A stretch of DNA of 28,414 nucleotides from NCBI GenBank assembly GCA_040266995.1, contig JAWRHV010000033.1, positions 1 through 28,414 on the forward strand, in the 5' to 3' direction. The translations under genes were made by a program, and so were the position numbers. This DNA is from UBA4312 sp040266995 (lineage in GTDB: Bacteria > Bacillota_I > Bacilli_A > Erysipelotrichales > Erysipelotrichaceae). Shown here one piece after another: positions 7,545 through 16,109 of the stretch (position 1 is its first letter; every line of letters starts with the position of its first letter). Under the pieces are notes generated by a model. That model had not been told where the DNA came from, made no database searches, and worked only from the letters and a program-made list of their open reading frames with translations.

Positions 7545-7580
7545 AAAAAGTCTTTCTTTTGTAAAAAGAAAGAAACTTTT
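7545..7580 (-). terminator. Intrinsic terminator of the deoR-type gene
   Basis: Minus strand stem CTTTCTTTT / AAAAGAAAG with loop TAC, followed by ACTTTTTTTG, just after the TAA at 7583. It separates the regulator from the isomerase operon. Confidence 0.75.
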
Positions 7581-7582
7581 GT

Positions 7583-8326
7583 TTATGTTATAACAATGAC
7601 CTTCTTGAACGCATACCCCTCCATTGGCTTTGTGGTAACAAGAACATCAATCTGGTTATCTTGCGCAAACCGATAATTTGCGCTTTTTTCAAATTTTGAT
7701 CCATCGGCAATCAATATGCATCGTTTTGAGTGCTCGATCACCTTTTTGGCAATGAGGTATTCATCATATGAATTGGAAGCCAACGCGCCATCCGGACAAA
7801 TTCCATCCATGCTGAATATGCACGCATCAAAGTAAAGGTCATCCAAAGCCTTGATCACATCCGGCCCGATAATACGCTGTCCGTCTTTATTGAACTGGCC
7901 ACCCAATAAATAGTATCTATGCGAATCCTGCATCTTCTGCGAAAGCAGCCGCACTGAATTTGTATAGACTTTCAGATTTTTACGGACAGGCAGATAACGA
8001 GACATTGCCACGACAGAACTTGACGCCGAAATATAGACCATTGTCTGGTCCTCAATAAAATCAATCGCGCGGCAGGCCATCTCTCGTTTCATTTCACTAT
8101 GATCCATTGCCCGGAATTCAAAAGGGATCTCACCGGGATTTCTACGCAGCTGGGCTCCGCCATGGGTTCGGTTTAACACACCTTTTCGTTCCAGATAATC
8201 CAGATCCTTACGTATCGTTTCCTTCGTTACACCTAACGCATCGGCAAGATGGGAAACGCGGAGGCTTTGTTGTTCCTGCAATAAAGATACGATCTGGTTT
8301 CTTCGTGATCCTATATTTCTTTTCAT
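7583..8326 (-). CDS. DeoR/GlpR-family transcriptional regulator
   Basis: A 247-residue DeoR-family sugar-phosphate-responsive repressor. The start at 8326 fits the family: S-R-R-N-Q-I-V-S-L-L begins the winged helix-turn-helix, L-G-V-T-K-E-T-I-R-K-D-L is the recognition region, and R-T-H-G-G-A ends the DNA-binding domain near residue 60. The C-terminal DeoRC effector domain shows S-A-S-S-S-V, T-N-S, L-L-G-G-Q and D-G-I-C-P-D-G. Effectors in this family are phosphorylated sugars, which suits control of the isomerase operon just downstream on the same strand. The gene has its own promoter and terminator. AAGAGG directly abuts the ATG and a TATAAT ends only 7 nt upstream, so the message may be leaderless. 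A longer frame from a GTG at 8380 lacks a ribosome binding site. Confidence 0.88.
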   Translation of the reverse strand: MKRNIGSRRNQIVSLLQEQQSLRVSHLADALGVTKETIRKDLDYLERKGVLNRTHGGAQLRRNPGEIPFEFRAMDHSEMKREMACRAIDFIEDQTMVYISASSSVVAMSRYLPVRKNLKVYTNSVRLLSQKMQDSHRYYLLGGQFNKDGQRIIGPDVIKALDDLYFDACIFSMDGICPDGALASNSYDEYLIAKKVIEHSKRCILIADGSKFEKSANYRFAQDNQIDVLVTTKPMEGYAFKKVIVIT

Positions 8327-8333
8327 CCTCTTA

Positions 8334-8362
8334 ATTATACCAAAATCAATGAATCCCACCAA
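8334..8362 (-). promoter_or_regulatory. Promoter of the deoR-type gene
   Basis: Minus strand TATAAT (8334-8339) with a weak TTGGTG (8357-8362) 17 nt upstream. The -10 box ends 7 nt before the ATG, predicting transcription start at or beside the start codon. Confidence 0.5.
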
Positions 8363-8408
8363 AAAACATCTCTTTTCCACCCAGCCGATTTGCTATATAC
8401 TATTTGTA

Positions 8409-8414
8409 TATAAT
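8409..8414 (+). promoter_or_regulatory. -10 box of the DUF4230 gene
   Basis: TATAAT 20 nt before the ATG at 8435, followed by the AAGGAG ribosome binding site at 8421. No clear -35 at 16-18 nt; TTGCTA at 13 nt is too close. Confidence 0.4.
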
Positions 8415-8434
8415 ATACACAAGGAGAAAATGCC

Positions 8435-9046
8435 ATGAAAACAATAAAGAGAATTTTAACGTTTATCCTCGCTGTATTCGCTGTGATCGGGGTCGCATCC
8501 ATCGCATTGTACATTCATCCCGCAATGATGCAGCAGCCAGAGACAAAATCAACAGAGAGCATCAAGATTACAAAACTCGGATTTGAAGACATCGGAGAAT
8601 TAGCCACACAATCTGCGTATTGTACGATCGTCAAGGAAGTGGATGACTCAAAAAAGCTTTTTGAGACCATCGAGATCCCTTTTACACAATCCAAACAGAT
8701 CTACAGTTATGATTATACGATCAAAGCCGGTATTAATTTTTCTGAGGTCACCTATGAGATTGACGATACGCACAAAACCATCCACGTACACCTGCCGAAA
8801 ATCAAGATTTTAAGCAATGAGGTGGATCCGGATTCCCTGGTTGTTTATTATCAAAACGAAAGTGTATTCAATCGGATCCCTTTAGAGAAAAACGGAAAGG
8901 CATTAAAACAGATGCAGGAGCTCGCTGAAGAAAATGCCAAAGAAAACGGGTTGTTTAAGAACGCGAAAAAGAATGCCGAACAATTGTTGAACGGCTTCTT
9001 CAAACAAGCCTACCCGGACTACACCATACAATACGAAAAAGATTAA
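8435..9046 (+). CDS. DUF4230 family membrane-anchored protein
   Basis: A 203-residue protein of the uncharacterised DUF4230 family. Residues 7-28 form a hydrophobic signal anchor (T-F-I-L-A-V-F-A-V-I-G-V), leaving the rest outside the membrane. The body shows the family pattern: a short segment reading L-A-T-Q-S-A-Y-C-T-I-V, a Y-D-Y-T-I-K-A-G-I strand, then a run ending in V-H-L-P-K-I-K-I-L. The C-terminal third is a Lys/Glu/Asn-rich helical region, as usual for the family. No enzymatic motif is present and function is unknown. AAGGAG lies 8 nt before the ATG. The gene stands alone, divergent from the DeoR-type gene and closed by its own terminator, so it need not be related to the isomerase locus. 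Confidence 0.78.
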   Translation: MKTIKRILTFILAVFAVIGVASIALYIHPAMMQQPETKSTESIKITKLGFEDIGELATQSAYCTIVKEVDDSKKLFETIEIPFTQSKQIYSYDYTIKAGINFSEVTYEIDDTHKTIHVHLPKIKILSNEVDPDSLVVYYQNESVFNRIPLEKNGKALKQMQELAEENAKENGLFKNAKKNAEQLLNGFFKQAYPDYTIQYEKD

Positions 9047-9049
9047 AAA

Positions 9050-9074
9050 AAACACCTTTCGGTGTTTCTTTTTT
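9050..9074 (+). terminator. Bidirectional terminator between DUF4230 gene and tRNA-Leu
   Basis: AAACACC, loop TTTC, GGTGTTT, then CTTTTTT on the plus strand. The minus strand of the same hairpin also ends in a T run, so it serves the convergent tRNA-Leu gene as well. Confidence 0.85.
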
Positions 9075-9078
9075 ACAA

Positions 9079-9165
9079 TGGTGCCCGAGGCCGGACTCGA
9101 ACCGGCACGGTATCGCTACCGGTGGATTTTGAGTCCACTGCGTCTACCAGTTTCACCACCCGGGC
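9079..9165 (-). tRNA. tRNA-Leu (anticodon CAA)
   Basis: An 87-nt minus-strand class II tRNA with CCA encoded. The acceptor stem is GCCCGGG/CTCGGGC with one G-U pair, the anticodon stem GTGGA/TCCAC around loop CTCAAAA, and a long variable arm GGTAGCGATACC precedes the T arm GCCGG/CCGGC. Anticodon CAA reads TTG. Confidence 0.96.
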
Positions 9166-9176
9166 GTTGCTTAGTT

Positions 9177-9205
9177 ATTATACAAGAGAATTAATTTCAG
9201 TGCAA
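9177..9205 (-). promoter_or_regulatory. Promoter of tRNA-Leu
   Basis: Minus strand TTGCAC (9200-9205), 17-nt spacer, TATAAT (9177-9182), 11 nt upstream of the tRNA 5' end. It lies back to back with the mnmA promoter. Confidence 0.8.
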
Positions 9206-9212
9206 GTATAAT

Positions 9213-9241
9213 TTGTGAATTCCCTTTTTCTCAAGTATAAT
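9213..9241 (+). promoter_or_regulatory. Promoter of mnmA-recD2
   Basis: TTGTGA (9213-9218), 17-nt spacer, TATAAT (9236-9241), followed by a GGAGGTGG ribosome binding site and the ATG at 9262. The leader is short, about 14 nt. Confidence 0.8.
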
Positions 9242-9261
9242 GGAATGACTGGAGGTGGACC

Positions 9262-10416
9262 ATGAAAATACTCGTAGGACTCAGCGGTGGCGTAGACAGT
9301 GCGGTAGCTGCTTATCTGTTAAAAGAACAAGGATACGATGTTACATGCTGCTTCATGCGCAATTGGGACAGCTTTGCCAATAATGATATTGAAGGAAACC
9401 CGACGATCCTTCAGGATACATGTCCGCAGGAACAGGATTACATGGATGCACAGGCTGTTGCGCAGAAGCTGGGCTTGCCATTACAACGCGTCGATTATAT
9501 TAAAGAATACTGGGATCATGTATTCACGTATTTTATAGATGAGTATAAAAAAGGCCGGACACCCAATCCCGACATTCTCTGCAACAAATATATAAAATTT
9601 GATGCTTTTTTCAAACGAGCGATGGATCTGGGATTTGATGCGGTTGCCACAGGTCACTATGCATCGACTACGATCAAGAATGACTTCACCTATTTAAGCA
9701 AGGCAGCTGACCACAATAAAGATCAGACTTATTTTTTATGCCAGGTTCCCAAAGAAGCCTTCCAGCGTACGTTGTTCCCTTTAGGCAATTTGACAAAGCC
9801 GGAGGTTCGTGCCATTGCGCAAAAACTGGAGCTGGATTCCGTATCCACGAAAAAGGACAGTACCGGTATTTGTTTCATCGGCGAACGGGATTTCCGTGCT
9901 TTTTTAACCAATTATATTCCGAACAAAGAAGGAAATATCGTCGATATTGATACAGGAAAGGTTTTAGGCAAGCATATCGGTTGTATGTATTACACCATCG
10001 GCCAAAGAAAAGGTCTGAATATCACCGCCTATAAAGGACCCTGGTTTGTCGCCGGAAAAGACGTAGCGGCAAATATTCTGTATGTCTGTCATACCGATCA
10101 CAAGGATTGGCTGTACAGCGACAGCTGTATTGTCACCGGCATCAACTGGTTAACAGACCCTGCATATGTGATTCCGGATACATGCACATGTAAATTCCGA
10201 TATCGCCAGCCGGATCAGAAGATCCAGCTCGAAAGGATCGATGATACGACAGCCCGGGTTTCTTATCCCCAGAAGATTGCTTCCGTCACTGTAGGCCAGG
10301 AAGCGGTATTCTATGATGGGAATATTTGTTTGGGAGGCGGGGTCATTGACCAGGTATTTACCGGCAAAGAAGACCTAAATCAAAAGATCATCGCAAAAGC
10401 CAAGGAGATTCAATAA
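9262..10416 (+). CDS. mnmA: tRNA-specific 2-thiouridylase MnmA
   Basis: Inserts sulfur at C2 of the wobble uridine (U34) of tRNAs for Lys, Glu and Gln, using ATP and a relayed persulfide. The 384-residue length is normal. The N-terminal PP-loop S-G-G-V-D-S is at residues 8-13. The two catalytic cysteines are visible: Cys107 in N-P-D-I-L-C-N-K-Y-I-K-F and Cys204 in S-T-G-I-C-F-I-G-E-R. G-H-Y-A and K-D-Q-T-Y-F-L lie between them, and Y-T-I-G-Q-R-K-G-L starts the central domain. A strong promoter precedes the gene. Its TAA shares one base with the ATG of recD2, so the two are coupled. In Bacillus these genes are also neighbours, there separated by a TPR gene that is absent here. Confidence 0.97.
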   Translation: MKILVGLSGGVDSAVAAYLLKEQGYDVTCCFMRNWDSFANNDIEGNPTILQDTCPQEQDYMDAQAVAQKLGLPLQRVDYIKEYWDHVFTYFIDEYKKGRTPNPDILCNKYIKFDAFFKRAMDLGFDAVATGHYASTTIKNDFTYLSKAADHNKDQTYFLCQVPKEAFQRTLFPLGNLTKPEVRAIAQKLELDSVSTKKDSTGICFIGERDFRAFLTNYIPNKEGNIVDIDTGKVLGKHIGCMYYTIGQRKGLNITAYKGPWFVAGKDVAANILYVCHTDHKDWLYSDSCIVTGINWLTDPAYVIPDTCTCKFRYRQPDQKIQLERIDDTTARVSYPQKIASVTVGQEAVFYDGNICLGGGVIDQVFTGKEDLNQKIIAKAKEIQ

Positions 10417-12545
10417 TGGAGACCCTTTCAATCCCTGCCAAGCTGCAATATATCATCTTTTATAATCAAGATAACCATTACATCGTGGCCCAGTTTTCGG
10501 AAACCAAAACCTATCATCTGTTTACTGCGACCGGCACAATGATCGACCCGATCGAAGAACAGGAATACGAACTGAACGGGCAATATGTCAATCATCCTCG
10601 CTATGGAAAGCAGTTTAAAATCCAAAGTGCCCAAAGGCTTCTGCCCAAGCACTCGCAAGCGATCATCCAGTTTCTCAGCGGATCTGCTTTCCCTACCATC
10701 GGAAAGAAGACCGCCACGCAGATTTATGAAACATTAGGCGATGATTGTCTGTCCTTGATCCAAGAGGATCCATCCCTTTTACATACAGTAAAAGGCCTGT
10801 CTGATAAAAAAATCGGCATTATCATCCATGGAATTGAAGAATTTCAGGGGTTCGATCAGACCTATGCCAAACTGATCGCATTGGGGCTGGATGCCGGCAA
10901 GATCGCTTTGCTTCAAAAGAATTATGAAAATACGATGGAGGTCATCGAAGAAAACTGTTTTCGTCCGTTTTATGAAATCTACGGTTTCGGTTATCGCAGT
11001 GCATGTAAGCTGGCTGACCAGCTGAATATCCCGGCAGACGACGCACGAAGACTCGATGCCTATATTTATGAGACCTTACGCAATCTGACAATGCGCAGTG
11101 GGAATACCTACATACAATACGTAACTTTATTCTCCTTTTTATCTCAAATCGAACCAGCTGTGATCCGTGCGTCTTTAGAAAGACTTGAAATGCTGGACTC
11201 TGTTCACTTAGAACAACAGCGCATCTATGTCTTTAACTTATATAAGGAAGAAGAATCCATTGCCAACTCTTTATATCTGCATCAGTTTCCGATCGAACAC
11301 GTGGACGAAGAACAGATCGACCATCAGATCGAACTCGTTGAATTTGAAACGATGATACAGTACGATGCTATGCAAAAACAAGCCATCCAAACGTTTTTCA
11401 ATCAATCGTTAATGATCATTAACGGGGGTCCGGGTACCGGGAAAACCACCATTGTTCACGGCATCCTTAGCATCATCAAAAATTTGATCCATAATGCCAA
11501 GGTGCAGCTATGCGCACCGACAGGAAGAGCGAGCAAACGTTTGGCTGATTTATCCGATTACAACAGTAAAACGATCCACTCTTTATTAAAGTGGAATATG
11601 GAGGATAATTCTTTTGCGATGAATGCGGAGGAGCCCCTGGACTGTGACTTTTTGATCGTGGATGAATTCAGCATGGTGGATACACATCTTTTCTGCATGC
11701 TGCTTCAAGCGTTGCCCGCCCGTTGTCGTATCCTTCTGATCGGGGATGAAGATCAGCTGGAAAGCGTAGGACCCGGAAAAGTCTTTAAAGATATCATCGA
11801 CAGTCAGATTTGTCCGGTCATCCATCTGGAAAAGATATTCCGTCAAAAAAATGGCAGCGGCATCGTCACTCTGGCTTCCCAGATACGAAAAGAAGAAGAT
11901 TGTAGCTATGAAGATGGTGTTGACTTTCTCTGTGAAGCAACCCCGGATATTCTCCCTGTCATCCTGCAAATTGCGCAAAAGATTCCAGCGGATCAACTTC
12001 AGATCTTAGCTCCTATGTATCACGGACCGGCTGCCATCGACGAAATCAATCACGCCATGCAGATGTTATGCAATCCCCCGGCAGAAAAGAAACACGAAAT
12101 ACGTGTAGGAACGACCACCTTCCGTGAAAACGATAAGGTCATGTTATTAAAAAACATGCCGGATGACGATGTATACAATGGCGATATTGGAACCATAGAA
12201 TATATTGAGGTGGAAAAACAAGAATATTGTGTCGGTGTAAACTTCGGCTCAATCCTCGTTGAATTCACTAGTGATCTTCTTTACTATTTAAAACATGCGT
12301 ACTGTATCAGCATCCACAAGGCACAAGGAAGTGAATACCCGACTGTCATCTGTGTAGTGGATCCCACCATGCAGTCCATGCTGAATAAACGCTTGTTGTA
12401 TACGGCGATATCCCGTGCGAAGAAACATTTGATCCTCGTTGGAAACAAACATCTTTTCGAAAACGCTGTCCGTTTGAAACAGAAACATATCCGTCAAACG
12501 ACACTGGCTGATCAAATTCAAAAGCGTTTTCTGCAAACTCAATGA
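10416..12545 (+). CDS. recD2: RecD2-type ATP-dependent DNA helicase
   Basis: A 709-residue superfamily 1B 5'-3' helicase of the RecD2 (YrrC) group, which acts without RecBC in replication-fork and mismatch-linked repair. The N-terminal ~330 residues hold the RecD2-specific OB-like and helix-hairpin-helix region. The helicase core has Walker A G-G-P-G-T-G-K-T-T near residue 337, L-I-V-D-E-F-S-M-V-D (motif II), G-D-E-D-Q-L-E-S-V-G-P-G (motif III), I-S-I-H-K-A-Q-G-S-E-Y-P (motif V) and Y-T-A-I-S-R-A-K-K (motif VI). All motifs are intact. The start overlaps the mnmA stop by one base, with AGGAG inside the end of mnmA. A strong terminator follows. Confidence 0.95.
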   Translation: METLSIPAKLQYIIFYNQDNHYIVAQFSETKTYHLFTATGTMIDPIEEQEYELNGQYVNHPRYGKQFKIQSAQRLLPKHSQAIIQFLSGSAFPTIGKKTATQIYETLGDDCLSLIQEDPSLLHTVKGLSDKKIGIIIHGIEEFQGFDQTYAKLIALGLDAGKIALLQKNYENTMEVIEENCFRPFYEIYGFGYRSACKLADQLNIPADDARRLDAYIYETLRNLTMRSGNTYIQYVTLFSFLSQIEPAVIRASLERLEMLDSVHLEQQRIYVFNLYKEEESIANSLYLHQFPIEHVDEEQIDHQIELVEFETMIQYDAMQKQAIQTFFNQSLMIINGGPGTGKTTIVHGILSIIKNLIHNAKVQLCAPTGRASKRLADLSDYNSKTIHSLLKWNMEDNSFAMNAEEPLDCDFLIVDEFSMVDTHLFCMLLQALPARCRILLIGDEDQLESVGPGKVFKDIIDSQICPVIHLEKIFRQKNGSGIVTLASQIRKEEDCSYEDGVDFLCEATPDILPVILQIAQKIPADQLQILAPMYHGPAAIDEINHAMQMLCNPPAEKKHEIRVGTTTFRENDKVMLLKNMPDDDVYNGDIGTIEYIEVEKQEYCVGVNFGSILVEFTSDLLYYLKHAYCISIHKAQGSEYPTVICVVDPTMQSMLNKRLLYTAISRAKKHLILVGNKHLFENAVRLKQKHIRQTTLADQIQKRFLQTQ

Positions 12546-12546
12546 T

Positions 12547-12578
12547 AAAAAGGACTTTCACTCATGAAAGTCCTTTTT
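12547..12578 (+). terminator. Bidirectional terminator between recD2 and the glycosyltransferase gene
   Basis: A perfect 14-bp stem AAAAAGGACTTTCA / TGAAAGTCCTTTTT with loop CTCA. The A and T tails make it work from both convergent genes. Confidence 0.9.
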
Positions 12579-12581
12579 GGT

Positions 12582-13295
12582 CTAAGGAATAATCTGTTCA
12601 TTATAGATATCTTCAGCCTGCTGCGCATTGAGATATTTCATCTCCACCATCGCATCCAAGACCAGCCTTTGTCTTTGGCGGGCATTTTGGAATCCTTCCA
12701 CAGTCGACAGATCGTATCTTGTCGGCGTTTGCGGCACACCGGCCAAAATGGTACACTGGCCATCGTTTAAATCTTCCGGCGCCACATCAAAATAACCCAT
12801 AGATGCTTCATAGATACCCGTATAGTTGTTTCCATAATTAATGACATTGACATACAATGCCAGTATCTCCTTTTTCGAATAATGCGCTTCCAGATCCTTG
12901 GCAAAGAAGAATTCAGCTACTTTCCAGTTAAATGTCGATTCATACTCGCCATAAAGATTCTTTGCCAGCTGCTGCGTGATCGTCGATCCTCCGCTTTTCA
13001 GAAGATTCGAATTAATCTGTGAAAAGATGGCACGGACCAGACTTTTAAAATCCACACCGCTGTGTTCAAAGTAGCGCCGATCCTCAATAGAAACCGTAGC
13101 ACGAATCAACGTATTCGGTAAATCCTCATAAGGAACATATGTGTCCCGGGACTCAACCTCCGCAATTAAGGTATCGATATCAACCTGAGAAGAATACTTT
13201 TGATATTGATGGTACCCATGAAAACAAATAGCTCCAAACGCAATCAGCACAATGAGAATCAAACGGCGGATCCAGCGAAATAGTCTCTTTTTCAT
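12582..13295 (-). CDS. Monofunctional peptidoglycan glycosyltransferase (GT51)
   Basis: Polymerises lipid II into glycan strands at the outer face of the membrane. The 237-residue protein has a basic N-terminus, one membrane helix (residues 11-25) and a GT51 domain without a transpeptidase, so it is a monofunctional enzyme of the MtgA/SgtB type rather than a bifunctional PBP. Motifs seen: S-I-E-D-R-R-Y-F-E-H-S-G with catalytic Glu71, G-G-S-T-I-T-Q-Q-L-A-K-N near residue 102, K-V-A-E-F-F-F-A-K-D-L-E with the second Glu128, and S-K-K-E-I-L-A-L-Y-V-N-V-I-N-Y-G near residue 140. AAAGGAG lies 7 nt before the ATG. yneF and its terminator lie just upstream; no strong separate promoter was seen, so read-through from yneF is possible. 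Confidence 0.92.
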   Translation of the reverse strand: MKKRLFRWIRRLILIVLIAFGAICFHGYHQYQKYSSQVDIDTLIAEVESRDTYVPYEDLPNTLIRATVSIEDRRYFEHSGVDFKSLVRAIFSQINSNLLKSGGSTITQQLAKNLYGEYESTFNWKVAEFFFAKDLEAHYSKKEILALYVNVINYGNNYTGIYEASMGYFDVAPEDLNDGQCTILAGVPQTPTRYDLSTVEGFQNARQRQRLVLDAMVEMKYLNAQQAEDIYNEQIIP

Positions 13296-13310
13296 TCATT
13301 TGCTCCTTTA

Positions 13311-13340
13311 AAATCAAAAAGAGGTGTATATACACCTCTT
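13311..13340 (-). terminator. Terminator of yneF
   Basis: A 22-nt perfect palindrome built from AAGAGGTGTAT and its complement, followed on the minus strand by TTTGATTT. It starts 8 nt after the yneF stop. Confidence 0.75.
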
Positions 13341-13347
13341 ACAATAA

Positions 13348-13566
13348 TTATCGGTTCTGATTAACAGATTTCATAATCTGGCGAATCTGCGCTTCGCTTG
13401 GCTTACGCCCCATCTGTAAAAACATAGCGCGAATCATCTTTTCATTGATAGGTGGATTTTCTTTCAGTTCTTTCTCAAATCTTTTTCTTGTGAAATAGTA
13501 ACCCAATACGGCCCCGATAATAATTCCAACAACTGTATACATTAATGATGACAAAAATGCTGACAT
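13348..13566 (-). CDS. yneF: YneF family small membrane protein (UPF0154)
   Basis: A 72-residue protein, the usual length for YneF. The ATG at 13566 is chosen because GAGGAAG lies 7 nt upstream; a GTG five codons earlier would overlap that site. Residues about 5-24 are a single membrane helix (Y-T-V-V-G-I-I-I-G-A-V-L-G-Y-Y), followed by the family's basic stretch T-R-K-R-F and the motif N-P-P-I-N-E-K-M-I-R-A-M-F-L-Q-M-G-R-K-P-S, a signature of this family. The function is not established. The gene has its own promoter and terminator. Confidence 0.93.
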   Translation of the reverse strand: MSAFLSSLMYTVVGIIIGAVLGYYFTRKRFEKELKENPPINEKMIRAMFLQMGRKPSEAQIRQIMKSVNQNR

Positions 13567-13593
13567 AAATTTCTTCCTCACTATCTAAGGGTT

Positions 13594-13622
13594 ATTTTAC
13601 TCTCTTTTTAAATATTTGACAA
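13594..13622 (-). promoter_or_regulatory. Promoter of yneF
   Basis: Minus strand TTGTCA (13617-13622), 17-nt spacer, TAAAAT (13594-13599). It begins at the very end of parC. Confidence 0.7.
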
Positions 13623-13625
13623 CTA

Positions 13626-16109
13626 CTATATGAATAACGTTTCCTGCACAAACGCTTCCGGTTGATCCACTTTCCAGGCGCCCGTTTCAATCTTGTATAA
13701 CGGTTCATGAATCGCAAATTGCTCCATTTTTCCATACGGGCTGGAATACGTAGCCCCGGCATTTTTAAACGGAACTTCCTTCGCCGTCAACTCGATCCGT
13801 TCGGTTCCGCTGATGGTAAATACGGACTCTGCGGTCGTCGGATACACCTTATACACATAGTTTGGATTGGATTTCACCAGCTTGCTGATCAAGCTGCCCT
13901 TGACCGGACGGTTGCCGTGGAATATTTCGGATACTTTGATGCGCTTCATCATCATTTTCTCCGTCACCACCAATAGCTGGTCAATCTCTTTCGGGATGAC
14001 CTTGACGTCCGCTATCGTATCCTGTTTTGAAAGATTCAACGCCTTGACCCCTTTTGTTTTACAAGCCATTTCACTGATCTGGCTGACCGGGTACATCGCA
14101 GCGTATCCATTTCGGCTGCAGACAATGACCTCGTCTTCTTCGTGATACGACAGATTCACGCTGATCAGCTCATCCATCGATCCGACCTTCATACAAACCA
14201 TCGTCTTATTCATACGCGATACTTCCAGTTCACTCAGCCGGGTCCGTTTGATCATGCCGTAACGGCTGGCCATGATGACTTCGGTCTGGGGATCAAAAGT
14301 ATCCAATATATAGGCCTGTACGATTCTTTCGTTGGCATCCATCTTTAAATAGTTTCCGATATGAGAACCCAGGTCCTTCCACTTGGCTTCCTCCAATTTG
14401 TACACCGGCAGATAGCCATACTTTCCGGAGCTGGTAAAAAATAACAATGTATCCAATGTACTGGCCGGGCCATGAAAGAGCATGTCATCGCTGTCTTTAT
14501 GTCCTGTAATCGGATTGCTGCTGGACTCGTAGCTACGTACGGATACCCGCTTGATATAGCCTTCTCTTGTGATCGGGATGACTACTTGTTCATCGGCGAT
14601 CATATCCTTTTGATCGACAGACAGATCTTCCACTTCTTCTTCAATGGCTGTTTTTCTAGGCGTGCTGATTTCTTCATTGATTTGCTGCAATTCTGTGATG
14701 ATCAGCTGGTGGAGCACATCCTTCTTCGCAATAATTTGTTTTAATCGTTTAATATCCTTGGATAAGGCACGGAATTCGGATTTCAGCTCCTTGACATCGG
14801 TATTTGTCAATCGATATAAACGCATAGTAACAATGGCTTCCGCCTGCTCTTCGGAAAAAGCGAAACGATCGATCAGGTTCACTTTGGCATCGGCTTTGTT
14901 TTTGGACTGACGAATGATCCGGATGACTTCATCCATCACAGAAACCGCTTTGATCAGCCCTTCCAGAATATGGCTTCGTTCCTGCTTTTTAGCCAGCTCA
15001 TAACGGCTTCTGCGTAAAATGACATCCTCCCTGTGATGAATAAACGCGTCCAAACACTGTGACAAGGACATCTGTACAGGCGCTTTATCCACGATTGCGA
15101 TCACATTATAGTTATACGCAACCTGTAGATCTGTATTTTTATACAAGTATTTTAAGATAGCTTGTGCATTCGCGTCCTTTTTCAAAACGACGACGACACG
15201 TAACCCGGTACGGTCACTCTCGTCACGAACATCGGTAATGCCGTCAATTTTTTTATTTAAACGAATTTCATCGATCTTTTTCACCATTTGTGACTTAACG
15301 ACTTCATATGGAATCTCCGAAACGATGATCTGTTGTTCTTTCTTATTCTGTTCGATTCTAACTTTGGAACGTACGATTACTTTTCCTCGTCCGGTTTCAA
15401 AGGCCTGTCGTATACCGGCCAGCCCCATCGCAATGCCGCCGGTCGGAAAATCCGGTCCCTTGACAATGGTCATCAGTTCATCCAGTGTACAATCCGGATG
15501 CTGGATACGGTATATGCACGCTTCAACCACCTCATTGAGATTATGCGGAGGAATGTTGGTAGCATACCCCGCGGCGATTCCCGATATGCCGTTGATCAGA
15601 AGGTTCGGAAAACGAGCCGGCAATACCGTCGGCTCCATTTTTTCATCCGAGAAGTTAGGCGCCCACTCCACTGTATTCTTATATATATCATCGAGCAAGT
15701 ATTCCGACATATGCGAAAGTCTTGCTTCCGTATATCGCATCGCGGCAGCCGGGTCATCATCGATGGATCCATTGTTCCCCTGCATGTCGATCAAAGGATT
15801 TGTGATCTTCCAATCCTGGGAAAGGCGGACCATCGCATCATAGACGGAACTGTCCCCGTGCGGGTGATAATTACCAATTACATTTCCTACCGTCTTTGCG
15901 GATTTGTGATATGGCTTGTTGTAGGTATTGCCATCTTCATACATCGCATAAAGGATGCGGCGCTGGACCGGTTTCAATCCATCCCGGGCATCGGGCAAAG
16001 CTCGTTCCTGAATAATATATTTCGAATACCGGGCAAAACGGTCGGACATGATGTCTTCCAGATTATCATAGACGATATGTTCCGGTTTCAATTCTTTTTT
16101 TGCCATCAT
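13626..16109 (-). CDS. parC: DNA topoisomerase IV subunit A
   Basis: With ParE, decatenates daughter chromosomes. The 827-residue length is typical of Gram-positive ParC. The catalytic tyrosine is Tyr126 in A-A-A-M-R-Y-T-E-A-R-L. The quinolone-resistance region reads H-P-H-G-D-S-S-V-Y-D-A-M-V-R near residue 82, the usual susceptible-type Ser and Asp, so no resistance substitution is evident. A coiled coil spans about residues 365-480 and the C-terminal third has beta-propeller-like repeats. The GyrA-box motif Q-R-R-G-G-K-G is absent, which with the parE neighbour supports ParC over GyrA. The gene begins with ATGATG, overlapping the parE TGA by 4 nt, with GGAGGTGG in the end of parE; either ATG could be used. 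Confidence 0.95.
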   Translation of the reverse strand: MMAKKELKPEHIVYDNLEDIMSDRFARYSKYIIQERALPDARDGLKPVQRRILYAMYEDGNTYNKPYHKSAKTVGNVIGNYHPHGDSSVYDAMVRLSQDWKITNPLIDMQGNNGSIDDDPAAAMRYTEARLSHMSEYLLDDIYKNTVEWAPNFSDEKMEPTVLPARFPNLLINGISGIAAGYATNIPPHNLNEVVEACIYRIQHPDCTLDELMTIVKGPDFPTGGIAMGLAGIRQAFETGRGKVIVRSKVRIEQNKKEQQIIVSEIPYEVVKSQMVKKIDEIRLNKKIDGITDVRDESDRTGLRVVVVLKKDANAQAILKYLYKNTDLQVAYNYNVIAIVDKAPVQMSLSQCLDAFIHHREDVILRRSRYELAKKQERSHILEGLIKAVSVMDEVIRIIRQSKNKADAKVNLIDRFAFSEEQAEAIVTMRLYRLTNTDVKELKSEFRALSKDIKRLKQIIAKKDVLHQLIITELQQINEEISTPRKTAIEEEVEDLSVDQKDMIADEQVVIPITREGYIKRVSVRSYESSSNPITGHKDSDDMLFHGPASTLDTLLFFTSSGKYGYLPVYKLEEAKWKDLGSHIGNYLKMDANERIVQAYILDTFDPQTEVIMASRYGMIKRTRLSELEVSRMNKTMVCMKVGSMDELISVNLSYHEEDEVIVCSRNGYAAMYPVSQISEMACKTKGVKALNLSKQDTIADVKVIPKEIDQLLVVTEKMMMKRIKVSEIFHGNRPVKGSLISKLVKSNPNYVYKVYPTTAESVFTISGTERIELTAKEVPFKNAGATYSSPYGKMEQFAIHEPLYKIETGAWKVDQPEAFVQETLFI

